Shown: piece after piece, positions 8,530 to 13,927 of the stretch
Position numbering within the stretch: the stretch's first letter is position 1
How the letters are laid out: each line of letters opens with the position of its first letter
Source of the DNA: an uncultured Macromonas sp.
Lineage (GTDB): Bacteria > Pseudomonadota > Gammaproteobacteria > Burkholderiales > Burkholderiaceae
Direction of reading: 5' to 3'
Length of the DNA stretch: 13,927 bases
Assembly: GCA_946481585.1 (NCBI GenBank)
Contig: CAMLOF010000050.1
Span: 1-13,927, forward strand
Notes under the pieces: generated by a model
Told to the model about the DNA's origin: nothing
Databases searched by the model: none
The model's input: only the letters and a program-made list of their open reading frames with translations
Program-made: the position numbers and the translations under genes

Positions 8530-9071
8530 ATCTGTCCTTTCCAGGCGCGTGCAAGGGCCTTCAAGCCCCGGTGCACGCCCACTTTGATAGCCGATTCCGA
8601 CATGCCAGTGACCTGCGCGGCCTCGCGTACCGAGAGACCATCGATCTTGGTGCGCAGGATGGGCAGGCGCTGGTGGTCAGGCAGGCCGTCGAGCAGTTGC
8701 GACAAATCGCGCCGCGTTTCGTGTGCATCGCTGTCGGCCGAAGCAAACACCGCCAGATCGTCGTCCAGCGGATCGTTGAGCGCCTCGTGCCGCGCACGGA
8801 GGCGCCACAGATCGACCAGCTTGTAGCGCGCCACCGCGTGCACCCAGGCCGTCAACGGCTCGGTGGTGCGGTAGGTGTGCCGCTGCGCGTGCAGGGCCAT
8901 CAGGGTTTCCTGCACCAGGTCCTCCACCTCGTCGGGCAGGCCGGTGAGCCTACGGCGGAAATAGCCGCGCAGCAGCGGCGCAAGCCGTTGCAGGAACAGG
9001 TGGTAGGCCCGGGCATTGCCCTCCAGGCCCTGCACGAACAGGCCGTGCAGATCGCGCTCGGTCGAAGTCAC
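8526..9071 (-). CDS. sigF: ECF sigma factor, SigF-type, regulator of the bufferin operon
   Basis: This RNA polymerase sigma-70 family ECF factor has region 2 ([21 protein letters not shown], then [17 protein letters not shown]) and region 4 with the helix-turn-helix [28 protein letters not shown]. It forms an operon with the NrsF-type anti-sigma gene. In-frame starts are TTG 9098, ATG 9089 and GTG 9071. A sigma-F-type promoter (GTAACC at 9105-9100, CGAA at 9083-9080) overlaps the first two, and transcription should start near 9071-9074. I therefore choose GTG 9071 (181 residues), probably a leaderless or almost leaderless mRNA. Homologues as I recall them also begin shortly before the [13 protein letters not shown] segment. 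If another promoter is used, ATG 9089 gives 187 residues. Neither ATG nor TTG has a good ribosome-binding site. Confidence 0.85.
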   Translation of the reverse strand: MTSTERDLHGLFVQGLEGNARAYHLFLQRLAPLLRGYFRRRLTGLPDEVEDLVQETLMALHAQRHTYRTTEPLTAWVHAVARYKLVDLWRLRARHEALNDPLDDDLAVFASADSDAHETRRDLSQLLDGLPDHQRLPILRTKIDGLSVREAAQVTGMSESAIKVGVHRGLKALARAWKGQI

Positions 9072-9079
9072 AGCCTGTA

Positions 9080-9105
9080 TTCGTTCCATGGTCTGCAAAG
9101 GTTAC
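9080..9105 (-). promoter_or_regulatory. Sigma-F-type promoter of the sigma/anti-sigma operon
   Basis: On the minus strand GTAACC (9105-9100) and CGAA (9083-9080) are separated by 16 bp. This is the same pattern and spacing as the copy before bufA1 and fits the sigma-F promoter I remember from Caulobacter. It implies positive autoregulation. Its -10 lies downstream of the ATG at 9089, which argues that translation starts further in. Confidence 0.75.
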
Positions 9106-9110
9106 AGCCA

Positions 9111-9139
9111 CTCGAAAAAATTTTGTTCGTTTTTTTGAG
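9111..9139. repeat. A/T-tract inverted repeat between the divergent promoters
   Basis: CTC-G-AAAAAA (9111-9120) is mirrored by TTTTTT-T-GAG (9130-9139) around a 9-nt centre, with a single mismatched position. It lies exactly between the two outward-facing -35 elements (9105 and 9148). It may act as an upstream element or a bending A-tract for both promoters; as a terminator it makes no sense in this position. Confidence 0.5.
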
Positions 9140-9147
9140 CCAGGGCT

Positions 9148-9173
9148 GTAACCAGGCTCCATTGGGCACCGAA
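9148..9173 (+). promoter_or_regulatory. Sigma-F-type promoter of the bufferin operon
   Basis: GTAACC (9148-9153) and CGAA (9170-9173) are separated by 16 bp. The likely transcript start near 9180 leaves a 5' leader of about 70 nt before bufA1. The mirror-image copy before the sigma gene makes chance unlikely. Confidence 0.78.
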
Positions 9174-9252
9174 CTAGCAGTCACTCCGGCGCTGTGCACG
9201 CCACGGCAACGGAGCGATTTTCAACCCACTCTCAACCAATGGAGTACGCACC

Positions 9253-9540
9253 ATGAACAACCGCACCCTGGGCCTGACACTGGCCGCCATCACCGCCCTG
9301 TCTGCCACCGCCGCGCTGGCGCAAGACAAGCCCGCTGCCGACGCCAAACCTTCCATGGAACGCTGCTATGGCGTGTCGATGGCGGGCAAGAACGATTGCG
9401 CCGCAGGCCCCGGCACCACCTGCGCGGGCACCTCGAAGATGGACTACCAAGGCAACGCCTGGAAGTATGTGCCCGCAGGCACTTGCGCTTCCATCAAGAC
9501 GCCGATGGGTATGGGTTCGCTGATGCCTATCAAATCCTGA
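9253..9540 (+). CDS. bufA1: Bufferin precursor peptide (DUF2282, BufA1/GigP type)
   Basis: Bufferins are exported RiPPs that bind copper in the periplasm; a DUF692 oxidase modifies cysteines of the precursor (to thiooxazoles in the characterised case). The 95-residue precursor has a Sec signal peptide ([11 protein letters not shown]..., probable cleavage ALA-QD after A23), which doubles as the leader. The core has four cysteines: C38 ([13 protein letters not shown]), C49, C57 (TTCAGTS) and C78 (YVPAGTC), in the DUF2282 pattern. A Met-rich end (M85, M87, M91) could add copper ligands. A GGAG sequence 8 nt upstream supports the ATG at 9253. It is the first gene of bufA1-bufB-bufC-doxX, behind a sigma-F-type promoter. 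Which cysteines are modified here is inferred from the family. Confidence 0.9.
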   Translation: MNNRTLGLTLAAITALSATAALAQDKPAADAKPSMERCYGVSMAGKNDCAAGPGTTCAGTSKMDYQGNAWKYVPAGTCASIKTPMGMGSLMPIKS

Positions 9541-9561
9541 CCGTTGGCTGCGGCGAACGCC

Positions 9562-10419
9562 ATGAACACGACTTTGGGCGCAGGCCTGGGCCTGAAACCC
9601 CAGCACTATGACGAGGCCTGCGCCAGTGGTGCCAGCGGCCTGTGGTTCGAGGTGCACCCCGAAAACCACATGGTCGAAGGCGGCCCGCGCCTGGCCTGGC
9701 TGGAGGCCGTGCGGGCAAGGCACCCGCTGTCGCTGCATGGCGTGTCAATGTCCCTGGCGGGGCCGGACGAACCCGACCCGGCGCACCTGGAACGGCTGGC
9801 CGCGCTGTGCGACCGGCTGCAGCCCGCACTGGTGTCGGAACACCTGGCGTGGTCGGTGCTGGGCGGGCGTTACGCGCCCGACCTGCTGCCCTTCCCGCGC
9901 ACGAACGAGGCACTGGCGCGCATTGCGCGGCGCATCGACCTGTTGCAGGAGAGACTGCAACGGCGCGTGGCCATAGAGAACCCTTCGCACTACCTGGTGC
10001 TGCCCGGGCACGACTGGGGCGAAGCCGACTTCTTGAACACCCTGGCGCGACGCACCGGCTGCGGTCTGTTGCTGGACGTGAACAACGTTTACGTGTCTGC
10101 CCACAACCTGGGCTTTGACGCCTGGGAAGCCCTGTGTGCGCTGGACGGCAATGCGGTGATGGAAATCCACCTGGCCGGGCACCATGCCGACCCGCAACTG
10201 GGCGACAACCTGCTGGTGGATTCGCACGACGCGCCGGTGTGTGAAGGCGTGTGGCAACTGTACGAACGGCTGGTGCAACGCATAGGCCCCAGGCCCACGC
10301 TGATTGAGCGTGACGCCGAGATACCCACCTTTGCCGAGTTGATGGCCGAACGGGCACGCGCACAGCGCTGCCTGGATGCCCTGGGCGTGACTTGCCAAGA
10401 AACCGAGGCGCTGCCATGA
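9562..10419 (+). CDS. bufB: DUF692 multinuclear non-heme iron oxidase (bufferin-modifying, BufB/GigA type)
   Basis: MNIO enzymes are TIM-barrel oxidases with two or three iron ions that rebuild cysteines in peptides; MbnB of methanobactin synthesis is a relative. The 285-residue protein carries the family motifs in order: GLGLKPQHY (H15), FEVHPENHM (E34, N35), LHGVSMS (H59), SEHLAWS (E93, H94), IENPSHY (E139, N140), LLLDVNNVYVSAHN (D172, N174, H181), EIHLAGHH (E201, H203), DSHDAPV (D220, H222) and LIERDAEIP. These supply the expected iron ligands. It follows the precursor gene by 21 bp. The ATG at 9562 is chosen; an in-frame TTG at 9544 adds six residues. There is no clear ribosome-binding site, which suits low enzyme relative to substrate. 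It ends overlapping bufC (ATGA). Confidence 0.93.
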   Translation: MNTTLGAGLGLKPQHYDEACASGASGLWFEVHPENHMVEGGPRLAWLEAVRARHPLSLHGVSMSLAGPDEPDPAHLERLAALCDRLQPALVSEHLAWSVLGGRYAPDLLPFPRTNEALARIARRIDLLQERLQRRVAIENPSHYLVLPGHDWGEADFLNTLARRTGCGLLLDVNNVYVSAHNLGFDAWEALCALDGNAVMEIHLAGHHADPQLGDNLLVDSHDAPVCEGVWQLYERLVQRIGPRPTLIERDAEIPTFAELMAERARAQRCLDALGVTCQETEALP

Positions 10420-11189
10420 GCACGTCTGCCCTGGACGCTTTCCAGCACGCATTCTGGGCCGGGCTGTGGGCCCCTGTGCATGCTGACGCTCCCGCTTTGC
10501 AAGCCGACTGGCAAGGCCAGCCCGGCTGGGCCGTCTACCGCAACACGGTCATCAAAGGCTGCGTGGACACACTATTGGCCAACTACCCCGCCGTGGCCAC
10601 ACTGGTGGGTGAAGACTGGCTGCGCGCAGCCGCAGCCGAGTACGTGACTGCCCACCCGCCCGCCGACCGGCGCATGCTGTTCTACGGCGACGGGTTTGAG
10701 GACTTTCTGGCCAGCTTTCCACCCGCCGCTGACCTGCCCTACCTGGGCGGCGTGGCCCGGCTGGACCGCCTGTGGCGCGAAGCCCATGCCGCCGCCGAAG
10801 CCCCGCGTTTGCAGTCCGGGGGCTTGGCAGCTCTCACCGCCAACGAGTTGCAAACCCTGGTGCTGCAACCCCACCCCAGCGCCCGCTGGGCCTGGTTCCC
10901 CGACCTGCCCGCAGGAGCCCTGTGGCGCGCCGCCCGCGAACATTGGAACGACCCCAACCCGCCCGCCTGGCAAGGCAACGGTCTTCTGCTGACCCGCCAT
11001 GCCAATGGGGCAGTGCAGTGGCAGCCGCTGGACGCAGGAGGTGCTGCGCTGCTGGACGCCTGCGCCCAAGGCTTGCCCCTGCCCGAGGCGGCTGACGCCG
11101 CCTTGAACACCGAACCCGCTCTGGACTTGACCGCCCTGCTGCACGCGCTGCTGGCGGTGGGTGCCTTCCGCGACCATGCCCCCCTTTGA
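10416..11189 (+). CDS. bufC: DUF2063 MNIO partner protein (BufC/GigB type)
   Basis: This protein is the usual partner of a bufferin MNIO and probably presents the precursor to the oxidase, by analogy with MbnC for MbnB. The 257-residue protein has an N-terminal DNA-binding-like DUF2063 domain: FQHAFWAGLW near the start, then YRNTVIKGCVDTLLANYPAVATLVG, a GEDWLRAAAAEYV stretch and LPYLGGVARLDRLWREAHAA. A less conserved C-terminal beta-rich part of about 120 residues follows. The ATG at 10416 overlaps the bufB stop (ATGA), so the two are translationally coupled, as expected for a complex. An upstream in-frame codon at 10392 would extend into bufB and is not needed. Confidence 0.9.
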   Translation: MSTSALDAFQHAFWAGLWAPVHADAPALQADWQGQPGWAVYRNTVIKGCVDTLLANYPAVATLVGEDWLRAAAAEYVTAHPPADRRMLFYGDGFEDFLASFPPAADLPYLGGVARLDRLWREAHAAAEAPRLQSGGLAALTANELQTLVLQPHPSARWAWFPDLPAGALWRAAREHWNDPNPPAWQGNGLLLTRHANGAVQWQPLDAGGAALLDACAQGLPLPEAADAALNTEPALDLTALLHALLAVGAFRDHAPL

Positions 11190-11203
11190 TCAGGAGAAAC
11201 ACC

Positions 11204-11659
11204 ATGAACGCCCTGACCTTCACCCACACCCTGACCAAAGCCGTGCCGCGCAAGCTGGAGGCGTGGCTCAGCCACGACCTCATCGCCGCCGTGAGCCGCT
11301 TGGGGCTGGCCGGGATATTCTGGCTGTCGGGCCGCACCAAGACCGACGGCTGGCTGAACGTGAGCGACACCGCCCTGCTGCTGTTCGAGCAGGACTACGC
11401 GCTGCCGCTGATACCGCCCGTGTGGGCCGCGCACCTGGCCACTTACGCCGAGCACCTGTTCCCCGTGATGCTGGTGCTGGGCCTGGGCACGCGCTATGCC
11501 GCGCTGGCCCTGCTGGGCATGACGGCGGTGATACAGATCTTTGTGTACCCCAGCGCCTGGCCCACCCACCTGAGCTGGGCCGCGCCGTTGCTGTACCTGG
11601 CGGGCCGTGGGGCGGGAAAGTGGTCAGTGGACCACTGGCTTTGCCGGGGACGGTGTTGA
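11204..11659 (+). CDS. DoxX family membrane protein of the bufferin operon (GigT type)
   Basis: This is an inner-membrane protein of 151 residues with about four helices: near 25-42 (IAAVSRLGLAGIFWLSG), 65-85, 88-108 (ALALLGMTAVIQIFVYP) and 115-133. The helices and the RxxLAGIFWLSGxxK motif fit the DoxX/DUF417-like quinone-related family. In buf/gig operons a DoxX protein is the usual last gene; its role is not established and could be electron supply or membrane redox support for the oxidase. The ATG at 11204 follows an AGGAG at 11192-11196, 14 bp after the bufC stop. The C-terminus ends in CRGRC, two cysteines four apart, which is unusual to my eye. Confidence 0.85.
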   Translation: MNALTFTHTLTKAVPRKLEAWLSHDLIAAVSRLGLAGIFWLSGRTKTDGWLNVSDTALLLFEQDYALPLIPPVWAAHLATYAEHLFPVMLVLGLGTRYAALALLGMTAVIQIFVYPSAWPTHLSWAAPLLYLAGRGAGKWSVDHWLCRGRC

Positions 11660-11685
11660 CGGCACACGCACCCCCGCAAGAAGCA

Positions 11686-12186
11686 TCACTTCTCGGGCAT
11701 GGCCGAGGAATGGTGGCTGGTGATCAGCCATTTCCCGTCAATGAAGGCGTAGGTGTAGCTGTACCGTGCCTTGACGACCGCGCCCGTCTTTGCAAAGGTG
11801 AAGGTGTAGAGGCCCGCGTCAACAGCCGTGTTGCAGCCGATGGAAACGAAGCGTTGTTCGATCTTGCCGCGCGGGCTGTCGTGCAGGAAGTGTTCGAAGT
11901 AGTCTTCCTTCTCTGCGGCGGAATAACGTGGCTTGTTGGAAACCGTAGGCAGCAGGAGCGAGGTGGGCGCGTAGTTTTCGACCACTTTGTGCGGGTTGCC
12001 TGTTGCAAGAGAAGCGTTCCAGCGGTCAAACAGCGCTGCGACCTGTTGCTCGTTGATGGGCGCACAGGATTGTGTGGATGGTGCAACGGCAGTGGATGCA
12101 GATGGAGAGGTGGCAGACGGCGCGGATGCACAGGCGGCCAATGTGGCAGCGCTGGCCAGGAGGGCGATTCGCAGAGATGCGTACAT
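11686..12186 (-). CDS. Lipoprotein with NTF2-like SgcJ/EcaC (DUF4440-type) domain
   Basis: This is a predicted lipoprotein of 166 residues. The signal peptide MYASLRIALLASAATLAAC ends in a lipobox with C19 as the lipidated residue, followed by a Ser/Ala/Pro linker (about 20-39). The rest is an NTF2-like fold: ALFDRWNASLATGNPHKVVENYAP, LLLPTVSNKPR, EDYFEHFLHDSP, FVSIGCNTAVDAGLYTFTF and the ending WLITSHHSSAMPEK, which is the signature of proteins annotated SgcJ/EcaC oxidoreductase or CaMKII association domain. No enzymatic activity is assured. The ATG at 12186 puts the signal peptide at the very N-terminus and has GGGA about 6 nt upstream; the ATG at 12207 only adds seven residues. It converges on the DoxX gene with a 26-bp gap and is probably monocistronic. 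Confidence 0.85.
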   Translation of the reverse strand: MYASLRIALLASAATLAACASAPSATSPSASTAVAPSTQSCAPINEQQVAALFDRWNASLATGNPHKVVENYAPTSLLLPTVSNKPRYSAAEKEDYFEHFLHDSPRGKIEQRFVSIGCNTAVDAGLYTFTFAKTGAVVKARYSYTYAFIDGKWLITSHHSSAMPEK

Positions 12187-12246
12187 GTTGTTTCCCAAAC
12201 GATGCATATTGGTTCATGACGGAAGGGCCCGCGATAGCGGTGCCTC

Positions 12247-12274
12247 TTCAGGCGGCCTGAGAAGATTCAGGCGG
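12247..12274. repeat. 9-bp direct repeat with overlapping palindrome
   Basis: TTCAGGCGG occurs at 12247-12255 and again at 12266-12274, 19 bp apart. The first copy is part of the palindrome TCAGGC-G-GCCTGA (12248-12260). It lies about 60-90 bp upstream of the lipoprotein start on its promoter side, so an operator is possible, but chance is not excluded. Confidence 0.35.
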
Positions 12275-12380
12275 AACCCATTGTGCTGAGCAAGTCTGCT
12301 TGGCGCGCCTTGAATTCAGTGGTTCCAGAGGTACGAGCTAGGCGGGCCCAACCCAAGAATCACATCGAAACACCGTGTTC

Positions 12381-12401
12381 TGTGGGTCGGCGCAACCCAC
12401 A
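12381..12401. repeat. Intergenic 7-bp inverted repeat (REP-like)
   Basis: TGTGGGT (12381-12387) and ACCCACA (12395-12401) form a perfect 7-bp stem around a GC-rich 7-nt loop. No T-tract follows on either strand, so it is not an intrinsic terminator. The GGGT...ACCC shape resembles short palindromic intergenic elements of proteobacteria. Confidence 0.4.
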
Positions 12402-12481
12402 CGTCACCATGGGGGCCGGGGCCTCATTTGCTGTAGGTCTCTGGCATGCCAGTTCCCATGCGCAAAACCGTAGCAATAAAT

Positions 12482-12508
12482 TCAACAACTTGTGATGCTT
12501 GCCGGTAA
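12482..12508 (+). promoter_or_regulatory. FliA (sigma-28) promoter of the chemotaxis receptor gene
   Basis: TCAA (12482-12485), 15 bp, then GCCGGTAA (12501-12508). The flagellar sigma-28 pattern is TAAA or TCAA, 15 bp, GCCGATAA, so only one -10 base differs and the spacing is exact. Transcription should start near 12515-12520, leaving a leader of about 265 nt before the receptor ATG. A receptor gene is a typical FliA target. Confidence 0.65.
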
Positions 12509-12537
12509 ACTGTTAAAAACAAAACAGGAGGGCAGTC

Positions 12538-12627
12538 ATGCAAACAAGACTTCAAAGATCAGTCCGCGCCAGATCCAGCCGTTGGATGAGTACGTGCGGC
12601 GCCTGCAGCACCCAAGGGTGCCCTTGA
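12538..12627 (+). CDS. Possible 29-residue leader peptide before the chemotaxis receptor
   Basis: An AGGAGGG (12526-12532) stands 5 nt before an ATG at 12538, the strongest ribosome-binding site in this window, and only about 10 nt after the expected FliA transcript start. The ORF has 30 codons including TGA. It encodes an Arg/Ser-rich N-terminal part (six Arg in the first 15 residues), then STCGACSTQGCP with three cysteines. The last codons overlap a small palindrome, GCACCCAAGGGTGC (12608-12621). I know no matching family. It may be a translated upstream ORF that controls the receptor mRNA, or a chance or decayed frame. Confidence 0.35.
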   Translation: MQTRLQRSVRARSSRWMSTCGACSTQGCP

Positions 12628-12782
12628 TGCGCCCGCCATATCTTCCCTGACCGATCGCGACACCGGATGGAGGCAACTCCGCACCGGGCCAATACCCGTT
12701 CCGCAGACACGGAGCGGCAAAGCGCAAGAGATGCGCTCCCTCGTCTCCAAGCACGAACAAGGACTACCAAAAGAGGCATGTC

Positions 12783-13927
12783 ATGGATTGGTTCAAACGG
12801 ACGAAAGTGGGCACCCAGTTGATTGGCGGTTTCTTGGTCGTCGCGGCCATTGGCGGTGTCATCGGTCTGGACGGCATTTTGAAGGCCGCACATATCAAAG
12901 ACCTGGGCCACTTGATGTACGAACGGGAGCTCACTGGCTTGCGCCATGCCACCGAGGCCAACGTGCAGCTTCTTGCTGCTACACGCTCCATCAGCAGCGC
13001 GATCTTGGCGTCAGACCCCGCTGAACGCGAAGAGCACCTCAAGCGAATGGAGCAACGCCTGCAGAAGATAGATGCCGAACTGGCGCAAACCGAAAAGACG
13101 TTCGTGACCCCACAGGGCAAACAGCTTGTAGTGGAAACGGCAAAGGCCATTGAGGCATACGAGGCCGGGCTGAAAGAAACGGCTGCCAAGGTACGAACCG
13201 AAGACCTGATGGACCACCGCGCCTCGGCAGACTACCTGCTCAAGACGGTACGCCCGATGGCAGACAAGGCCGACGCTCTCGTGACGCAGTTGGTTGAACG
13301 CAAGAACAGCAACGCACGGCACTTGAGCGAAGAGACCGACGACATCTACGCCGACATACGCGTTCAGCTGATTCTGCTCACGGTGGGCGGCCTGCTGGCA
13401 GGCATGGCCATTGGTGTGTTCCTCACCCGCCGCCTGACACGTCAACTGGGTGGCGAGCCCGCCGAAGTTGCCCGTCTGGCCAACGCCATCGCCCACGGCG
13501 ATCTGACATCCCGCGTGGACACGGCCCAGGCACGGGCGGGCAGCGTGGTTTACGCCATGAGCCAGATGCAGGAGTCGCTGCGCAGGGTCGTGGGCACCGT
13601 TCGTAGCAGCAGCGACAGCATTGCTACAGGCGCAAACCAGATTGCGACAGGCAATGCAGACCTGTCTTACCGGACCGAAGAACAGGCCAGCAACCTGGAA
13701 GAAACGGCTGCGTCCATGGAAGAGTTGTCCAGCACCGTGCGCACCACCTCCGACACGGCTCGGCAGGTGGCGCAGCTGGCGCAATCGGCCAACAGTGTGG
13801 CCGCCAAGGGCGGAGAGGTCGTCGGACAGGTCGTGCACACGATGGAGCAGATCAACGGCTCGTCCAAGAAGATCGTTGACATCATCTCCGTCATTGACGG
13901 CATCGCCTTCCAGACCAACATCCTGGC
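12783..13927 (+). CDS. Methyl-accepting chemotaxis protein, N-terminal 381 residues (cut by window edge)
   Basis: This inner-membrane chemoreceptor signals to CheA/CheW. The visible part has TM1 at about 10-31 (after the basic MDWFKRTK), then a periplasmic helical sensor domain of about 160 residues that looks like a four-helix bundle rich in Glu, Lys and Ala. TM2 follows at about 194-213 ([20 protein letters not shown]), a HAMP domain at about 214-266 ([20 protein letters not shown]), and the start of the signalling coiled coil with the betaproteobacterial methylation-helix pattern [22 protein letters not shown]. The window ends within [12 protein letters not shown], just at the conserved hairpin. 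The ATG at 12783 has AGAGG about 6 nt upstream. A FliA-type promoter upstream ties it to flagellar genes. The ligand is unknown. Confidence 0.95.
   Translation, partial: MDWFKRTKVGTQLIGGFLVVAAIGGVIGLDGILKAAHIKDLGHLMYERELTGLRHATEANVQLLAATRSISSAILASDPAEREEHLKRMEQRLQKIDAELAQTEKTFVTPQGKQLVVETAKAIEAYEAGLKETAAKVRTEDLMDHRASADYLLKTVRPMADKADALVTQLVERKNSNARHLSEETDDIYADIRVQLILLTVGGLLAGMAIGVFLTRRLTRQLGGEPAEVARLANAIAHGDLTSRVDTAQARAGSVVYAMSQMQESLRRVVGTVRSSSDSIATGANQIATGNADLSYRTEEQASNLEETAASMEELSSTVRTTSDTARQVAQLAQSANSVAAKGGEVVGQVVHTMEQINGSSKKIVDIISVIDGIAFQTNIL

Larger units (their letters stand above)
12187..12782. other. Long intergenic region before the chemotaxis receptor
   Basis: No convincing long gene lies in these 596 bp; the open frames present lack ribosome-binding sites and family resemblance. 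It holds the short upstream region of the lipoprotein gene, a 9-bp direct repeat with a palindrome, a 7-bp inverted repeat, a FliA-type promoter and a 29-codon ORF with a strong Shine-Dalgarno sequence. The 12430-12530 part is noticeably richer in A and T than the surroundings. Confidence 0.6.

Noticed and set aside
11620..11635. Hairpin GTGGTC-AGTG-GACCAC at the end of the DoxX gene
   Set aside because: It lies inside the coding sequence and has no T-tract, so it is not an intrinsic terminator.
11161..12219. 352-codon plus-strand open frame spanning DoxX and the lipoprotein gene
   Set aside because: It crosses two genes recognised in other frames and has no family features.
12283..12495. 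70-codon plus-strand open frame in the intergenic region
   Set aside because: TTG start without a ribosome-binding site, no recognisable domain, and it runs into the FliA promoter.

Overview
The window looks like chromosomal DNA of a betaproteobacterium, most likely a Comamonadaceae member of the Acidovorax type. This rests on the high GC content, the rplU-rpmA-obg-proB order, the protein sequences and a FliA-type promoter in front of a chemotaxis receptor. No insertion sequence, prophage, tRNA, rRNA or CRISPR array was seen. Genes are tightly packed except for about 600 bp before the last gene.

Layout. (1) 1-2391, minus strand: the housekeeping operon rplU (L21), rpmA (L27), obgE (ribosome-assembly GTPase) and proB (glutamate 5-kinase, cut by the window edge), with an intrinsic terminator or attenuator between rpmA and obgE. 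(2) 2500-4951, plus strand: a HAD-IIB phosphatase, an overlapping MFS transporter with a probable TTG start, and a small coiled-coil membrane protein. (3) 4985-7527: a divergent pair, a YeeE/YedE sulfur-compound transporter (minus) and an NPD/nitronate-monooxygenase-type flavoprotein with a cysteine-rich tail (plus). An FNR/Anr-type box lies between them. (4) 7552-11659: a copper-buffering RiPP (bufferin) locus. The minus-strand operon encodes an ECF sigma factor, its NrsF-type membrane anti-sigma factor and a small cysteine-cluster protein. The plus-strand operon encodes a DUF2282 bufferin precursor, a DUF692 multinuclear iron oxidase, a DUF2063 partner and a DoxX-type membrane protein. (5) 11686-12186, minus strand: a lipoprotein with an NTF2-like DUF4440/SgcJ fold. 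(6) 12187-12782: a long intergenic region with short repeats, a FliA promoter and a possible 29-codon leader ORF. (7) 12783 to the end: a methyl-accepting chemotaxis protein, cut by the window edge.

The most interesting part is region 4. The 163 bp between the sigma-factor gene and the bufferin precursor hold two divergent copies of GTAACC-N16-CGAA with identical spacing, one per operon. This matches the sigma-F promoter pattern I remember from Caulobacter, so the ECF factor probably drives both itself and the bufferin operon when NrsF releases it. The minus-strand promoter overlaps the first in-frame ATG of the sigma gene. Translation therefore probably begins at a GTG about where the transcript begins, giving a leaderless or nearly leaderless mRNA. 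The bufferin family is already known; the twin-promoter layout, the sigma start and the attached cysteine-cluster protein are the points worth testing.
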